A DNA stretch of 64,000 nucleotides from Cynocephalus volans. Lineage: Eukaryota > Chordata > Mammalia > Dermoptera > Cynocephalidae. Position 1 is the first letter of the stretch. Each line of letters opens with the position of its first letter. This document shows positions 1-12,700 of this stretch, one piece after another. Location: contig NC_084469.1 in NCBI RefSeq assembly GCF_027409185.1, positions 31,300,293 through 31,364,292 on the forward strand, in the 5' to 3' direction. A program made the position numbers and the translations under genes. The notes beneath the pieces are model-generated. The model was not told where the DNA came from, ran no database searches, and was given only the letters and a program-made list of their open reading frames with translations.

Positions 1-245
1 GGTTTACATGCCATCTCCACAGCCTGCCTTCCCTGACCACCCCACTAGGTCACTCTGTATTAAATCACCATACAGCAATATCGATATCTGATGTTTTCTC
101 ATCTTTTTTAACCGTTTCTCTCTCTCCTCAATAAAATACAAGCTCAGTCAGAACGGGAACCTTGTCTGTGTTGTCCATTGCTATGTATATAACACCTAGA
201 ACAAAGCCTGGCATAGAACTCAAAAAATATTTATTAAATGAAAAT
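1..245 (-). repeat. L2 LINE 3'-end fragment
   Basis: Read on the plus strand this is the reverse complement of the L2 3' end: a stretch like cctgaccaccccactaggtc, then 'gggaaccttgtctgtgttgt', then 'cctggcatagaa' and 'aaatatttattaaatga'. It is cut by the window edge. Confidence 0.75.
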
Positions 246-575
246 CAGAATGACCTTGTGAGGTACTTAGATGAATATCATTACTGTAAATGAGCTTCCA
301 TGAGTCAAATGACAAGTATGGGTATTTGAGGAATACAATTCTCAATATTTAGTAAAATAAAGCTGATAAACTCATCAGAAGTAATAAACATGTTCCTGGT
401 ATTTACTTACTAAAAGACTAACTCATTTTTCCTTGGGATGAGAGAATGAGTTAACCAAAAATGTAACTTTGTGTCCTACATGGAAATGATGGAGTTACTA
501 ACTAGAGAAGACAACTAGGATTGCCTTAAAATCACTTCTGTTTGTTTTCCTTGTAGACTTGTCATTTGTACTTAC
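1..575. other. ZZEF1: ZZEF1 intron 30 (5' part only)
   Basis: This is the start of the intron after exon 30; its acceptor and the next exon are outside the window. Positions 1-245 are an L2 relic. The remaining 330 bases are AT-rich and I recognise nothing in them. Confidence 0.85.
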
Positions 576-740
576 TTGGTAAAATCTTTCTGGCAAGTTA
601 GAAGTTCCAACAGGAAGAGTATATATGGTGGATGGAAGCAATGAGGCTGGCCAAGGGATTCTGCACAATACTGAATTATCCTCAGGACTTCCAGGATGCT
701 CTGGGCTTGGGCTTTCCTCAAGGAAAGAACCTTTACAACA
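576..740 (-). CDS. ZZEF1: ZZEF1 exon 30
   Basis: 165 nt, phase 2 to phase 2, codons about 1574-1628. It encodes [19 protein letters not shown], then [14 protein letters not shown] and [14 protein letters not shown], a leucine-rich helical stretch strongly conserved in ZZEF1. Acceptor CTCCAG, donor GTAAGT. This is the last exon in the window; the next, starting at the conserved YFGHLEG region, is beyond position 1. Confidence 0.95.
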
Positions 741-3700
741 CTGGAGACAGAACGCAAGTCAGGAACACCCAAAAAACACTTGAGCTGGGGCAGAAAGAAC
801 ACATAACCTCTACCCAAGTTCTGATGCCATATTAATAAAGAGAAAATACTATTGTGAGGTATTAGAAATACCATTCAGGAAGAATATGAATACTGGTTTA
901 CTGCTTTTAGGCATCACTCAGCAGCATTACCAATCAGTTCACACCAAATGTCCAGAAGTCCACCAATCCATTCTTTAAAATTAATCAATTAAAAAGAAAC
1001 TTTGGTATCTTCATTTTCCCATAGAGATAAAACTTTTATTCTTAGGACACAAAACTCCTCACTAAATTAAGATGTGCAATACTTCCAGAGAAATAGGCCC
1101 AAGGGCAAATAATTTAGTCAGGAAATATCAAATCCTAAATTTCTGCCAGGGTTAAAATAAGACAAGTTTATAAGTGGCAGCTACCAAAAGAAATGCTTCC
1201 TTTTTTTATCCTAAAAGTACATTATTGAGATATACTTTATGTACAGTATAATGTACAAGTCTTCAGTAAAAAAATACTTCTTTAAAGGAAAAAGAAAATC
1301 CCATTTTTTTTCTTAAATATTCTAATACAAGTCTTAATCTATCCTAAATATTATTTGTTCGTTTTTAACATGAACTTCAAGCCTTTGACTAGAATGGATA
1401 CCTATGGCTTGAAAAGAGAAAGTGCTGGAAAGGTAATGACCGGCTCACCTCTCATGTGAGAGTGACTGATCTTTAATGAATTCCATGACATCCTTCAGCA
1501 CAGGGTATTTTTCTTTGACTGTGGGCACCGGTCTGGCCTCCTCCATGGATCGGAAGGACAGCAGCCGGAGTCGCCCTCGGGTGAAGGGAGGCCTCCGGGT
1601 AGGTGTGGAAGGTGATGAGAGCTCTTCAGCTGTGGCAGAGGACAAATCTGCAGTGGGAGGGCTACTGCTGGGTGGCAGCCTCGACTGCCCACCCAAGCCA
1701 GGACTCCGGTCTCCTGCAGTAGGGGCTGTTGTTTCAGTGGGAGACACCGAGGCTTGGAAATGCTCTTCCACCACAGAGCTTGTCCTCTGGCGCCTGTCAA
1801 GTGGCTGGAGGTGATCGGTTTCATCAGAAGTCACAGACTTGTCACAACTTTCTTTTGCATTTATACCCATGGGCAAAAATTTAAGTAACAGAAGACTCTT
1901 CTGAATACACTCTTTTGCTAAATGCAGAAAACAAGAACAATAATGAAAAGAAAAAAAGTTAAAATTAAATTTATTGCTTACTTTCAGAAAAAAACCCAAT
2001 CTATTCAAACTTCACAATTTAGGGCAAGAAACACCTTCATTAATACAATGATATACATATCTACTGACAGAATAGAATCAAATGTTATCTCATTATACAA
2101 ATCAAGATCTTGCTAGGACTATCGGCTCACTTAAAAAAGTTTTATTATGGATATTTTCAAACACAGAGAGACGGGAGACCTCTCCATGTGCCTATCACCC
2201 AGCTTCAATAACTATCAACTCGTGGCTAATTTTGTGTCACCCCCACCAACTCCCCACTGTCTAGATCATTCCTGTGCAGATCTCTGCAACACACTACACT
2301 TCATCTGTAAAAACTTCAGTACATTTCTCTTACAAAAGAAGAGTTTTAAAAAAAAATAACCATATCATTTTAAAAATTAATATTAATTCTTTAACTTCAC
2401 TAAATAGGCAGTGTGAGCACACCTTAAAAACATAACAAGAAGGGCCGAGCCCGTGGCGCACTCTGGAGAGTGCTGGGAGCGCAGCGACACTCCCGCCGCG
2501 GGTTTGGATCCTATACAGGAATGGCCGGTGCACTCACTGGCTGAGTGCCGGTCACGAAAAAGACAAAAAAAAAAAAAAAAAAAAATACATAACAAGAAGT
2601 AGCTCAAAAGGCACGTGATGCCCCATTTGGAGCGTGTCAATAAACAATCACTCCTCTTGCATTTCCTCTATTTGTGACCCATTCTTGGAAACTACATTTA
2701 GTATCTGTATTACTTTCCCTAGGTCAACATCGCCTTACTAAAATCATACAGAAGGCAGCTCACGAGTTTTCTGGGTTCTAGAATGAAAACAGAAGGCCCA
2801 GTTATGACAGCTGGCATCAGCATACTCACCCAGGCTCTCGGGGCTCGCCTCAGTTGCTTCTGAACCATGCTTTTCTTCTACTTCATTCCCCAGGCTCATC
2901 AGGGACTTCTGCTTCATCTCTAACTGGGGGGAGGATTTGAGCCACATAATTATACTGTCCAGACAGGGTGGCAAAGGCAGCCACAGCCAACTACTTCAAA
3001 AGTGCACAGCATGGATATCATGTAGTACTTTATAGCTACTGTCCAGCTGTTGAGGACACAGGAGTGAGCTGTTTTTGTTTGTCCTTGAAGTCATCCAAGC
3101 TTTGAATCTGTCTAAAGGTGTACCTGCAAAATTACCTTCTTTTCAACTACATGTTATTTGGGAGGGGTTTGTACCCATGACATTATTATTTTAAAAATTC
3201 TAAAACACTGGTGCTGAAGGGGCCTTTACCTAAGCCCTCCCAGTAAAGATAAAGCAGCTGAGGTCTAGAAAAATGGTCTTTCTAGGGTCACAATCCAGTT
3301 TGCTGCAGAAGTTCGACCAAAATTTGATCTCTATTCTACCCTGAACGAGGCAACAGGTCTAAGTGATGCTGAGACTTCCAGGCAGAGAATAATGCTCTTA
3401 GTATCAGCCCAGGCAATAGCCACGGCATGGGCCACAGTGCTGACAGCCCAAGCAGAAGGCCACATGTGACATATGAGGCCAAGGTCTTAGAGGAAAGGTT
3501 GGTCTCTTGCCAACTGTCAGTATTCTGTCCTATGCTAAAATTGCCAAACCATTTTTACTTAAACTGTCTGGGACAGCTAACTTTATCAGACACTATTTTT
3601 CTTTAAACTTCTACTACTGCCCTGTTTTCTCTGTCAACACACTCTTCAGAGTCTCCTCTACCATTCAGATGATAATGGCTTTAGTTTCTTTTAAGAGATC

Positions 3701-6700
3701 CTGTCCATTTTAGTCTCTATCTATCCAGTATGTATTGGGCACCAATTATGCTCTAATGGATTTTCTCCAAGGCTGTCTGTTCCTAGATAAACTTAAATTA
3801 AAAAAAAAAATTATTAAAAGTGATTTGAAGTTAACCTTATCTCTGCCTTGACATTTCCATGACACAGCAGCCATTTAGATTCTTTCACTTACTAAATTCT
3901 CCAGCTAGATGTCTCAGATAACCTAGATGTTTTCAAACTCAACATTTCCCAACTCAAATAGCCTCCCTGCTTCCAGATCTGAAACCACTTTTCCTATCCT
4001 GGTCTATACTTCTACTACCCACCAAGTCACCCAAATCAGGAACCTAGGAATTGCCTAAATTCCTCCTTCCTGTTCACCACTCACATCAATCACAAAGTCC
4101 TGATGATTATTTTATTGCCTAGACAGCAGAAGCCATCCTCATCTGACCACAGCAATTAGTCTTCTGCTTCCAATTTCATTATCCATCCCTTATTCAGGTA
4201 TTTAAAGATTTTTTTCCCAATTACTATACAATATTTAAGATGCATGTAAATACATAAAGAATAAAAATACTAATAAATAGGTACCCATCTCCATGCCTAA
4301 GAAATAAAAACAGTTCTCCTGAATTTGGTGTTTATCATCTACATGCATTTGTATAATTTTACTAAATATTTATGTATGAAACATATAAATTTGGTTTGTT
4401 TAAACTTTATATAAGTAATATACTTATGCATCCTTCTGCAACTTGCTTTTTTTTGCTCATCATCGAGTTTGTGAACATCATCCATACTAATACATGTAGC
4501 TCTATTTCATTCACTTTCATTGTAATACAGTATTACATTATTATATTTCATTGCTATATAGCATTATATAATAATATAATACATAATTTCTTGTCTATTC
4601 TCCAACCGATGGACATTTGGTTCTTCCAGGTTATTGCTGTTACAAACAAAGCTATAGAATCATTTTTCTAAAATGCAGACCTGTGAGGCTTCTCTCTTAC
4701 CTAAAACTATCTGTCAATGGTTGCCCAGTATTTAAAGCAATGATTTTCCCTCCAGGCTAAAGAGTTACACCAGTGGCCCTCGGGGTTACTGAAGGCTATA
4801 AGGAGGGCTCAATTAAGCCCTGTTTACTCTGAGTATTTTCAACATTCACCAAATTATGATTTCAAGAACTCTAAATTATTTTATATTTATTCTTGTCATT
4901 GAACCTTAGTTTAAAAAAAATTCCTAAAATTATATTTTTGAGAAGAGAGCTACTTAATTCCATGATATCATGGTGGGAAAACCTAAAATATGTCAAAATC
5001 GTATGCAAAGAAAAAATCTTACCATCCATATTCGAATCCCATCTGCCAAGGCATACACCTGTGCAAACTCTTCACTCAGGGCTATCTTGCCCCCACTGTG
5101 TACTGGGGAAAGAAGGAGAGACAAAGAGATTACATTCGGTTAACACAATTCACTACGGCAACATTAGGCACAAAGTAACTTCTAAATCTGCTAAAGTATA
5201 GAAAAAGTCCTCCTAACACTTACACATTGGGGATGTGGTAAGAGACACTTGGGGAAAAAAGTAATTAACTAAGACACAAATACCTGTATGGGTTCTCTGT
5301 TACTTCAAACTAACTTTTTTCAAATTAATAATTTCTGAAGTAGAAATACTTAAAAAAATAAGTAAAATATTAAAAGTAAAATATAAAAAATACTAAAAGT
5401 AAAATAAAAAATATTAAAAGTGAGTAAAAAATAATTACTGACATAGAAAAAAGTTCACGAAATATTAAATTAAAAAAGCAGATGAAACAGTATAAACAAA
5501 ATGATCTCATTTAAAAAGAGTACATATATATTAAAAATATGGGTGGATATAGATACACATACACACATATGAATATATCTAAATAAAAAGCCAGGTACAT
5601 ATATAGAAAAATGTTAACAGAGGTGCTAAGTGGTGAGATTGTAGTTGATAATTATTTTAAGCCTTTGTAAGTTTCTACATGAAGGGGTATTATTTTTATA
5701 ACTAGAAAAATAACAAAAAATAATTTTTTAAAAGAAAGACCTATGACCTGCCCCTTCTCTTCATCCACAAACCAAAATATAATATACTAGAACAGTGTGA
5801 AACTCTCTGTTGCATCAACATATAATGCAGTAAATATTTTCTGAAACCCTAGAATGTGCTGGGCTCTAAACCAGGCACCAAGACTACAATGCTGAGAAAA
5901 ACCTGACCTCATGCAGCTTACATTCTAGTTGAAAAACTCCTCCACTACATTTCTAACCCAAAAGGGTAACCAATTTTTAGACAAAGATGAGTAAATTAGC
6001 TAGACAGAGACCATTTTCAATGTAACTCATTCTTAAAGAACTCATGAATAGTCCTTAGATATATCTATACTGTAAAGGAAGTGACAGAAAGAAATGAGAC
6101 AAGCTGTGCCTCCTTCACATCAATGATGGCAAGCATTCTAGAAACAACCTGCATACAGCAAGATACTTCTAGTTGCCACATTTGACTGTGTGTCTCTCTA
6201 CTACAAACAGGTATGTGGTACCTAACCATGGTTTGACCTTTTCCCCAGCAGGAAGGCTTATGTTTCTCAGCTTTTAACCCACAAGTCTTTTATCCCTCTA
6301 ATGAAAATTCCCTCAAGTAACAAAGATTGTCCAGCTTTCTTACTATGATTTGATTACAAAAATATATACTGACTTGTTTTTTTCCCAAAACCATACAGGT
6401 TACTGTGCCCCCCACTCACCCAATCCCTCAGCAGAGATATACTTGTCTGTATGACATTTATTTCCATAAATCACTCATGTTTTAATGTAGTTTTATTTGA
6501 GCAGCTTTTTAAAGGATATATTAAGATTTGAGGGAGTAATGGAGATGTCTTAGCAATTAGAAAATAAACTCTGTAATGTGAGATCCAAAGGACTGAGCAA
6601 TACAGGTCATAATGGCAATAATATTAATAATAATAATAACATGAGCACTAGTCAAATTACCTACTCTAATGCAAGGAAGCATCTCTTCTTGCTTTCATCT

Positions 6701-9700
6701 GCACTGTGGAAAGAACACAGACCCTGACAAAGTGCTTGGGAAAATCAAGGCCTCATCGTTAGATAGGGTTTGAAATGCTTTTTGCCTGAATGAGAATGAG
6801 TGGAGAGAGAGACTCTCCCTCCAGCCTGGGTCCTGTAAGGTTGCAGGCTATGTACACAATAAGTACAGAGATGGTATCCCTAGGGACATGAGGAAAAGAA
6901 ATAACGAGAAGTAAGCTATCAACAAAAGAAGCCTAGCAGAGATAATGCTACAAAAAAGCTGCAAGTCTAAAGATAACAGGTAATACCTACATTTTCCTCC
7001 TTGGTTATTTGTACATTCAATAACTTAACCATCTGCAGTTTTAATCGGAATTTCTTAAAATGTTAGAGACAATCGATGCTAAACCGATTTTACAGATAAG
7101 GAAACTGAGGTACACAAAGATTGATTAACCTGAAGCTGCACAACTTCTGAGTTTTTGAGCTGGGACTATGACCCAAGGTAAGGCTTCTTCCTATTATATT
7201 TCTTGGCATTTTTCATGAGAATTCTGGATAAAGATAAATTATCTGCCAATTCTGAAACTCAAAGCTACTTGCCACACATTACAATCTGCTAATTATAAAT
7301 TGACCATGAATCTTTTGATTGGCAAAGGAGGACTAACAAGATGAAGTTCACAGCTGTAGAAATGTGTTTATATTTTTAAATATTTTAAAATTTTCACTTA
7401 AGATAGACTTTCCTAAAACTTAGCAATTAGCCTTCAGATCAAAAATATTCCCTGTAATATAAGTTACCATATTTTTGCAGCTTCTCATATAAATCTGGAG
7501 TGCGATACACCAGAGCAGCAAAGGTGGCGTTCACAGCTTGATCAATAGTGGAACCAGCAACTATATCTGTCTTTAGGGCCTGTTTTCTACATGCCTGTAT
7601 GAATCCTTTGAAAAGTTCTGAGTATGGCCCACAGAAGTTCTGAGCAGGCTCTGACTGGGCAAAATCAAGAAGAAAATGGCGGCAGGGATCATCAGGGATG
7701 TTCTTAACCTGGGAACATTAAAAAAGAAAAAAACCCATCACGTTTAACACATTCATTCAAAAAATAGAATTTAGTGAGCACCTACTAGGCCAATGCAGAA
7801 GTATAAAACACAGTGCATACTCTCAGGAAGTTTAAATCTATTTTAGGGAGACCAGACAGATACATGGGTTACAAAAAGGAAAACATAAATAAAACACTAA
7901 AAGCATTAAATCTAGTACTATCATAAAGCAAAAGACTATCAAGTGCTAAATGCCTAGAAGGGACACCCAGTGCTGAGAATTCAAAGGAGAGAGTTCCTGG
8001 CAGGTTAAAGTAATTAAGAAAAGCCTCCTGGAGGACATGGACTTTGGGCAGGACCCTGAAGGATGGGGAGGTTTAGCGTTGAGGAACATAACCATTAGCA
8101 GAAGTAAAGAGTCAGTGGGGAGACTGACCTGGCCTGAAGTCTCAGCTGGGGAGTGGTGGGAACTAGAGTCAGATAGTTAAGGTGAAAGGAGACTGTAGAG
8201 AGCCTTGACTGTCACACTGAGGATTAGACTTCACCCTGTGGGCAATGGGGAGCCATTAATGGTGCTTAGCAGTAGAATGACAAGATAATGCAGTGATTAA
8301 AAAAACGAACTTGGTAGGTACCAATGTAACAAGGCAGGTGCAAAATGAGAGCCTGCATAAAGATGGAGACAGAGGAGAGGACAGAGATGAATGTCAAAAG
8401 AAAGAATCCATAGGGCTTGCAGCTGACTGGACAGGAAGGGTGAGAACAGGGTTGGGAGAGAGGGGAGGCTAGGGAGCAGTGGCTTGAGGCCTGGGGAAAC
8501 AACAATGACAATAACAGAATGAGCAGTGCAGGGACATTTTGGTTTTATACTTCTGAGTTAAGGGGAGTCAGAACTTTGAGACAGAATACCTAACAGGAAG
8601 GGCCGGCCCGTGGCTCACTCGGGAGAGTGCGGTGCTGATAACACCAAGGCCATGGGTTCGGATCCCATATAGGGATGGCCGGTTAGTTCACTGGGTGAGT
8701 GTGGTGCTGACAACACCAAGTCAAGGGTTAAGATCCCCTTACCGGTCAACTTAAAAAAAAAAAAAAAGAAATACCTAACAGGAAGACAGAGATATGTAAC
8801 TGGAGCCTGGGACAAGAACCAGACCTGGAACCTGATATTTAGGAATTATTCCCACAGATGTGACAACAGAATACAGTAGAGAGGATGAAGTCTTGGTGGG
8901 ATGCAGGAAACGGAAGGAAGCCTGAATAAAGCCTACGCTTAGAGAAGGAGGAACAAGAAAGGTCAATAAAGGAGACAGATGGAGCAGTTAGATGCAAGAG
9001 AAGACAGTGAACTATCATGGAACCAAAAGGAGAAAGAGTCTGAAGGAGCCAAATTGAACAGAGAAGCTGAGGAAGAGCCACTGGATTCAGCAATTAACTA
9101 CTGAATAATTGGGGGGGCAGGTGGAGGGAAACAGGGGGGCAGAGAAGTAGAAGAGAAATGGAGAGAAGGAGAGATAAAAATAGAGATAGAGGGCAAACTT
9201 GTTTAGTTTTTAAAATATTATACATCTAAATAATGTGCTACAGTTCTACAGAGAACAACAGTATAGCACAAATGATTTACTCTCAGGTTTGACTCAGCAG
9301 GCACTAGAAGTAGAATCAACTTGATTGTTTGAGCACTCCACCAAGAGAGATTCACTGAGCACCTACTATATTTCACTGAAGAGTCATTCATTCAATACTT
9401 TGAACACCCATTTCATACCGGTCGCTGTGGTATGCAGTGGGGATAACAAATGAACAAGGGGCAGTTTCTGCCCTCAAGGAGCTAACCATTTAATGGGGTG
9501 ATAAGATATAAACACAACTGTTTACAACTTAAAGTAATAAATATAAGCAAACAGCTTCCACTCCAAATAAAAAGATAACAGATGAGTAAATACCTCCTTA
9601 CTATCCTGCTGTGGGTGAGTGGGCCAGCTTGCTTCTAATTCCAACTCCGGACAAATCTGATGTCTGAAGACAGGTTTCCACAAGGGGGAGTTTAGAACTA

Positions 9701-12700
9701 ATGCCATTTTTGCCTGAGGTACGGCCATGTTACTTCCTAACTCTGCAAAGAGAAGGCTTATGAGAGTTCTATTTTTTCCTTTATTGACAAAGAAAAGGTT
9801 AAAAAAAAAACTTGGACATTATTAAAACTTAGAGGAAATTCACCCACATTTACCAGAATGTAATTCTGTAAACTCATATCACAGATTAACCTAAACCCAT
9901 AAGTCCTGAAATACTGTTCTGTGGGACAACTTCAGTTACAAGGTACCTTTGAAATGACTAATCTGTTCAGTAAGCTGAAAACAGAATGTGAACTACCTGT
10001 AGGATATAACAGGAGGTCACTAAGGAATATTTAATTATGGGAAAAATTCACAATTTGCAAACTTAATATTATAAAAAATAATAAAAACTATAAATGTGTT
10101 TATAAACAGGCATAGAAAAAAGATTAGATGAAAATAAATAAAAATGCTAACTAAAAATTATCGCTGGGTAGGATGATTCTACTTTTCTTTGGTTTTTCTC
10201 CATTATATAATTTTTCTATGATATTTTACTTTTACAATTGAAAAAACTCAAGAAATGATATAGAAATAAAATACACTACAAAGTTTTGCTCTATAATTCT
10301 TATTTCTTGGAAGAATTTAATAACTGAGTCACTTTAGGACAAAATCTACATTCATATTATCTACATATATTTACATAAATATTCACATATTTAAAGGATA
10401 CACAATTAATTTATTCCATATTTCTACCTTCTGGTCGGAGTATACCTAAATCTACTTACAAAAAAATGATGACAATGCTTCTAATAAACAGCTCCCTCCC
10501 CCACACGTCCTCCAAAGACGGGGGGATCCACAGCACCTTTTGTGATGTGTTCCAAAGTCTCGGTCAAGAAACTTCATGACAATAGTGTCAGGTGGACATT
10601 TTATTCTGGTTTGGTTTAAAGGAAGCTAGGAGGGAACATTATCAATACCTTGCTCTGCCATTACGTGGAGATGACCTACAAAAGACAGACACCTCGCGCA
10701 TCAACACACTTGTAATAAGAAGGGAAGGAACGGGGATGCGGACTTACGATGTACAGACTTGAGTGCCATGCACTGGGAAGCAAGGCGTCCCATCAGTCTG
10801 GAGATAAGGAGTTGTAAATCCAACCCCCAAGACATGGCAGCATCAGGCAGGCCATAGGCAGTGACGGTGAACTTGTAGCCCCACTCACTGTTACTGCTGT
10901 CAGAGTGGAAGAGGAATTGTAGCCGAGGACCAGCCTTAAAGGTCACTTTCTAGAGGTAAACAAAAGTCATGTGGCCAAACAGATGTGAGGAGGCAGCATT
11001 TCAGTAATAAGCATGTTCTTTGTGACTCAAAACACCTAAATTTAAAAGTGGGCTCTAGTTCCACAAGTCCAAAACTACTAAAGGTAAAATGCACAAAGGG
11101 GTGACTGAAACAGAAAATTCACAACTGCACCTCACAAAGAAGCAGAATTGGCAGAAAGCTGCTGCTCAGCTTTCTAAACCTTAAATGACCACCTGCCCGT
11201 GACCTACTTAGCCAGTGATCACACCTGCTCATTCCTTTGTTCCCAGGCAAGACAACTGACAGTCTGAAGTAGAATGTAACCTCCATACCAGGAGCTCAAG
11301 CATATCTAACTGTGAGGTGGACTCCTAGATTTCACAACTATGGTCTGGGCCCTCCTCCTGGACCTAACCAGCCCTTTCTTGCTAAGACAGCTCCTCATTT
11401 ACTCTGTACAACATGATATAAATCAGGGGTTGGCAAACTTTTCCTATGAAGAACCACATAGTAAATATTTCAGATTTTGCAGTCACAGTCTCTGTTTAGA
11501 CTACTCAATTCTGCCACGGTAGTGCCAAAGCAACTATAAATGACACACAAACAAGGGGGTGTAGCTATGCTCCAAAAAATGTCTGTTTACAGAAAAGGTG
11601 ACACGTTACAGTTTGTCAAACTCTAACATAACCCTTCCTTTTACAAAAGGGTAATATAAACGCTTCCCTTCAAAGATTATACCTCAATTGCCCCTTGAGC
11701 GCTGACAAAAGAATGGTATAGCAGTAGGTATTTCAACTCTTTCTGGGAATGCCACTCACCTTGGGCCATTTATCAGTGCCAACTTTCATGTCATAGCGTG
11801 TCTTCCCACCTCTAGCATCAGTAAATTCCAGATAATCATACCTGTGAAGGCACAATCTCTATTACCTTCCTTCTCTCATTTCTGACCCATCACTGCATGG
11901 GAAAAGAAGATGTGAGGCTTACCTTTTCTCAGTCTCACACCTCTCATCAAATTCCACCTCAAAATAGGTTGCCCCTGGACTAACAAAGACAGACACTTCA
12001 TGGCAATTATTTTCATAGTTGTGGGCAGATTCCTTAGTCCATGTATGTAACACCACAGGCTGCTCTTGTTGCCAGGTCTCCACATCCAGCTATGCAAACA
12101 AATGAGTCAGGAAAAAAAGATTTTCATCACTGTGCCCCAGCCACACACAGGAGACTGTTTCTCTGTCAATGGCCAGCAGATGGGCTTTCACAGCCCTACT
12201 CAACCCGTCACACAGGCCAAAAGACACACCTGACGTGCCACCTACACAGACGGATCAACACACATCTATCATTCAGCAGAGTAGACGTGTGCCTTTATTA
12301 TACTATAAGAACTCTGTGATCAGCTTCTAACTTTTAACATGACAGAACTATTTTTCACTAATTACTAGCATGAATTTTCAGTAGAAAAAGCACTGAATTA
12401 AGAGTTTGAAGAACTCACATTCCTACATGAGACCTTGGGCCCATTCTCTCTTCCTCCCTTTTCTTTCCTTTTTTTTTTGATTCTTTGCTTTTTTGCCTAT
12501 TAAATATATATGCCCTTCCTACTGCCACACGGTTGATCTGAAACTCAAACAAGATAGTGACAAAACTTTGTGTACTATAAAATTAAGAGAGAAAATTTTA
12601 AAAATGCCAAACCTTCTTATTTGCCTTTCAACATACATTTTTTCTTCTAGACTCCAATCTGTTCATTCACTTACATGGTTTTTACATAATGTTATATGCT

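Larger units (their letters stand above)
1918..2829. other. ZZEF1: ZZEF1 intron 28
   Basis: 912 bp. It holds an old LINE fragment at about 2140-2345 and the GC-rich SINE at 2443-2586. The other sequence is unassigned. Confidence 0.8.
5103..7467. other. ZZEF1: ZZEF1 intron 26
   Basis: 2.4 kb. It contains an L1M 3'-end-like stretch at about 5440-5720, an L2/MIR-related stretch at 5830-5945 (cctagaatgtgctgggctct, then 'gcttacattctagttg'), a short (ATA)n run near 6620-6640 and a MIR core at about 7075-7190. The rest is unassigned AT-rich sequence. Confidence 0.7.

Noticed and set aside
1476..1814. Plus-strand frame of 112 codons
   Set aside because: It is the shadow of ZZEF1 exon 29 on the opposite strand.
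5090..5097. Second acceptor AG in ZZEF1 exon 27
   Set aside because: Use of this AG, 5 nt inside the chosen acceptor, would break the reading frame of the following exons.
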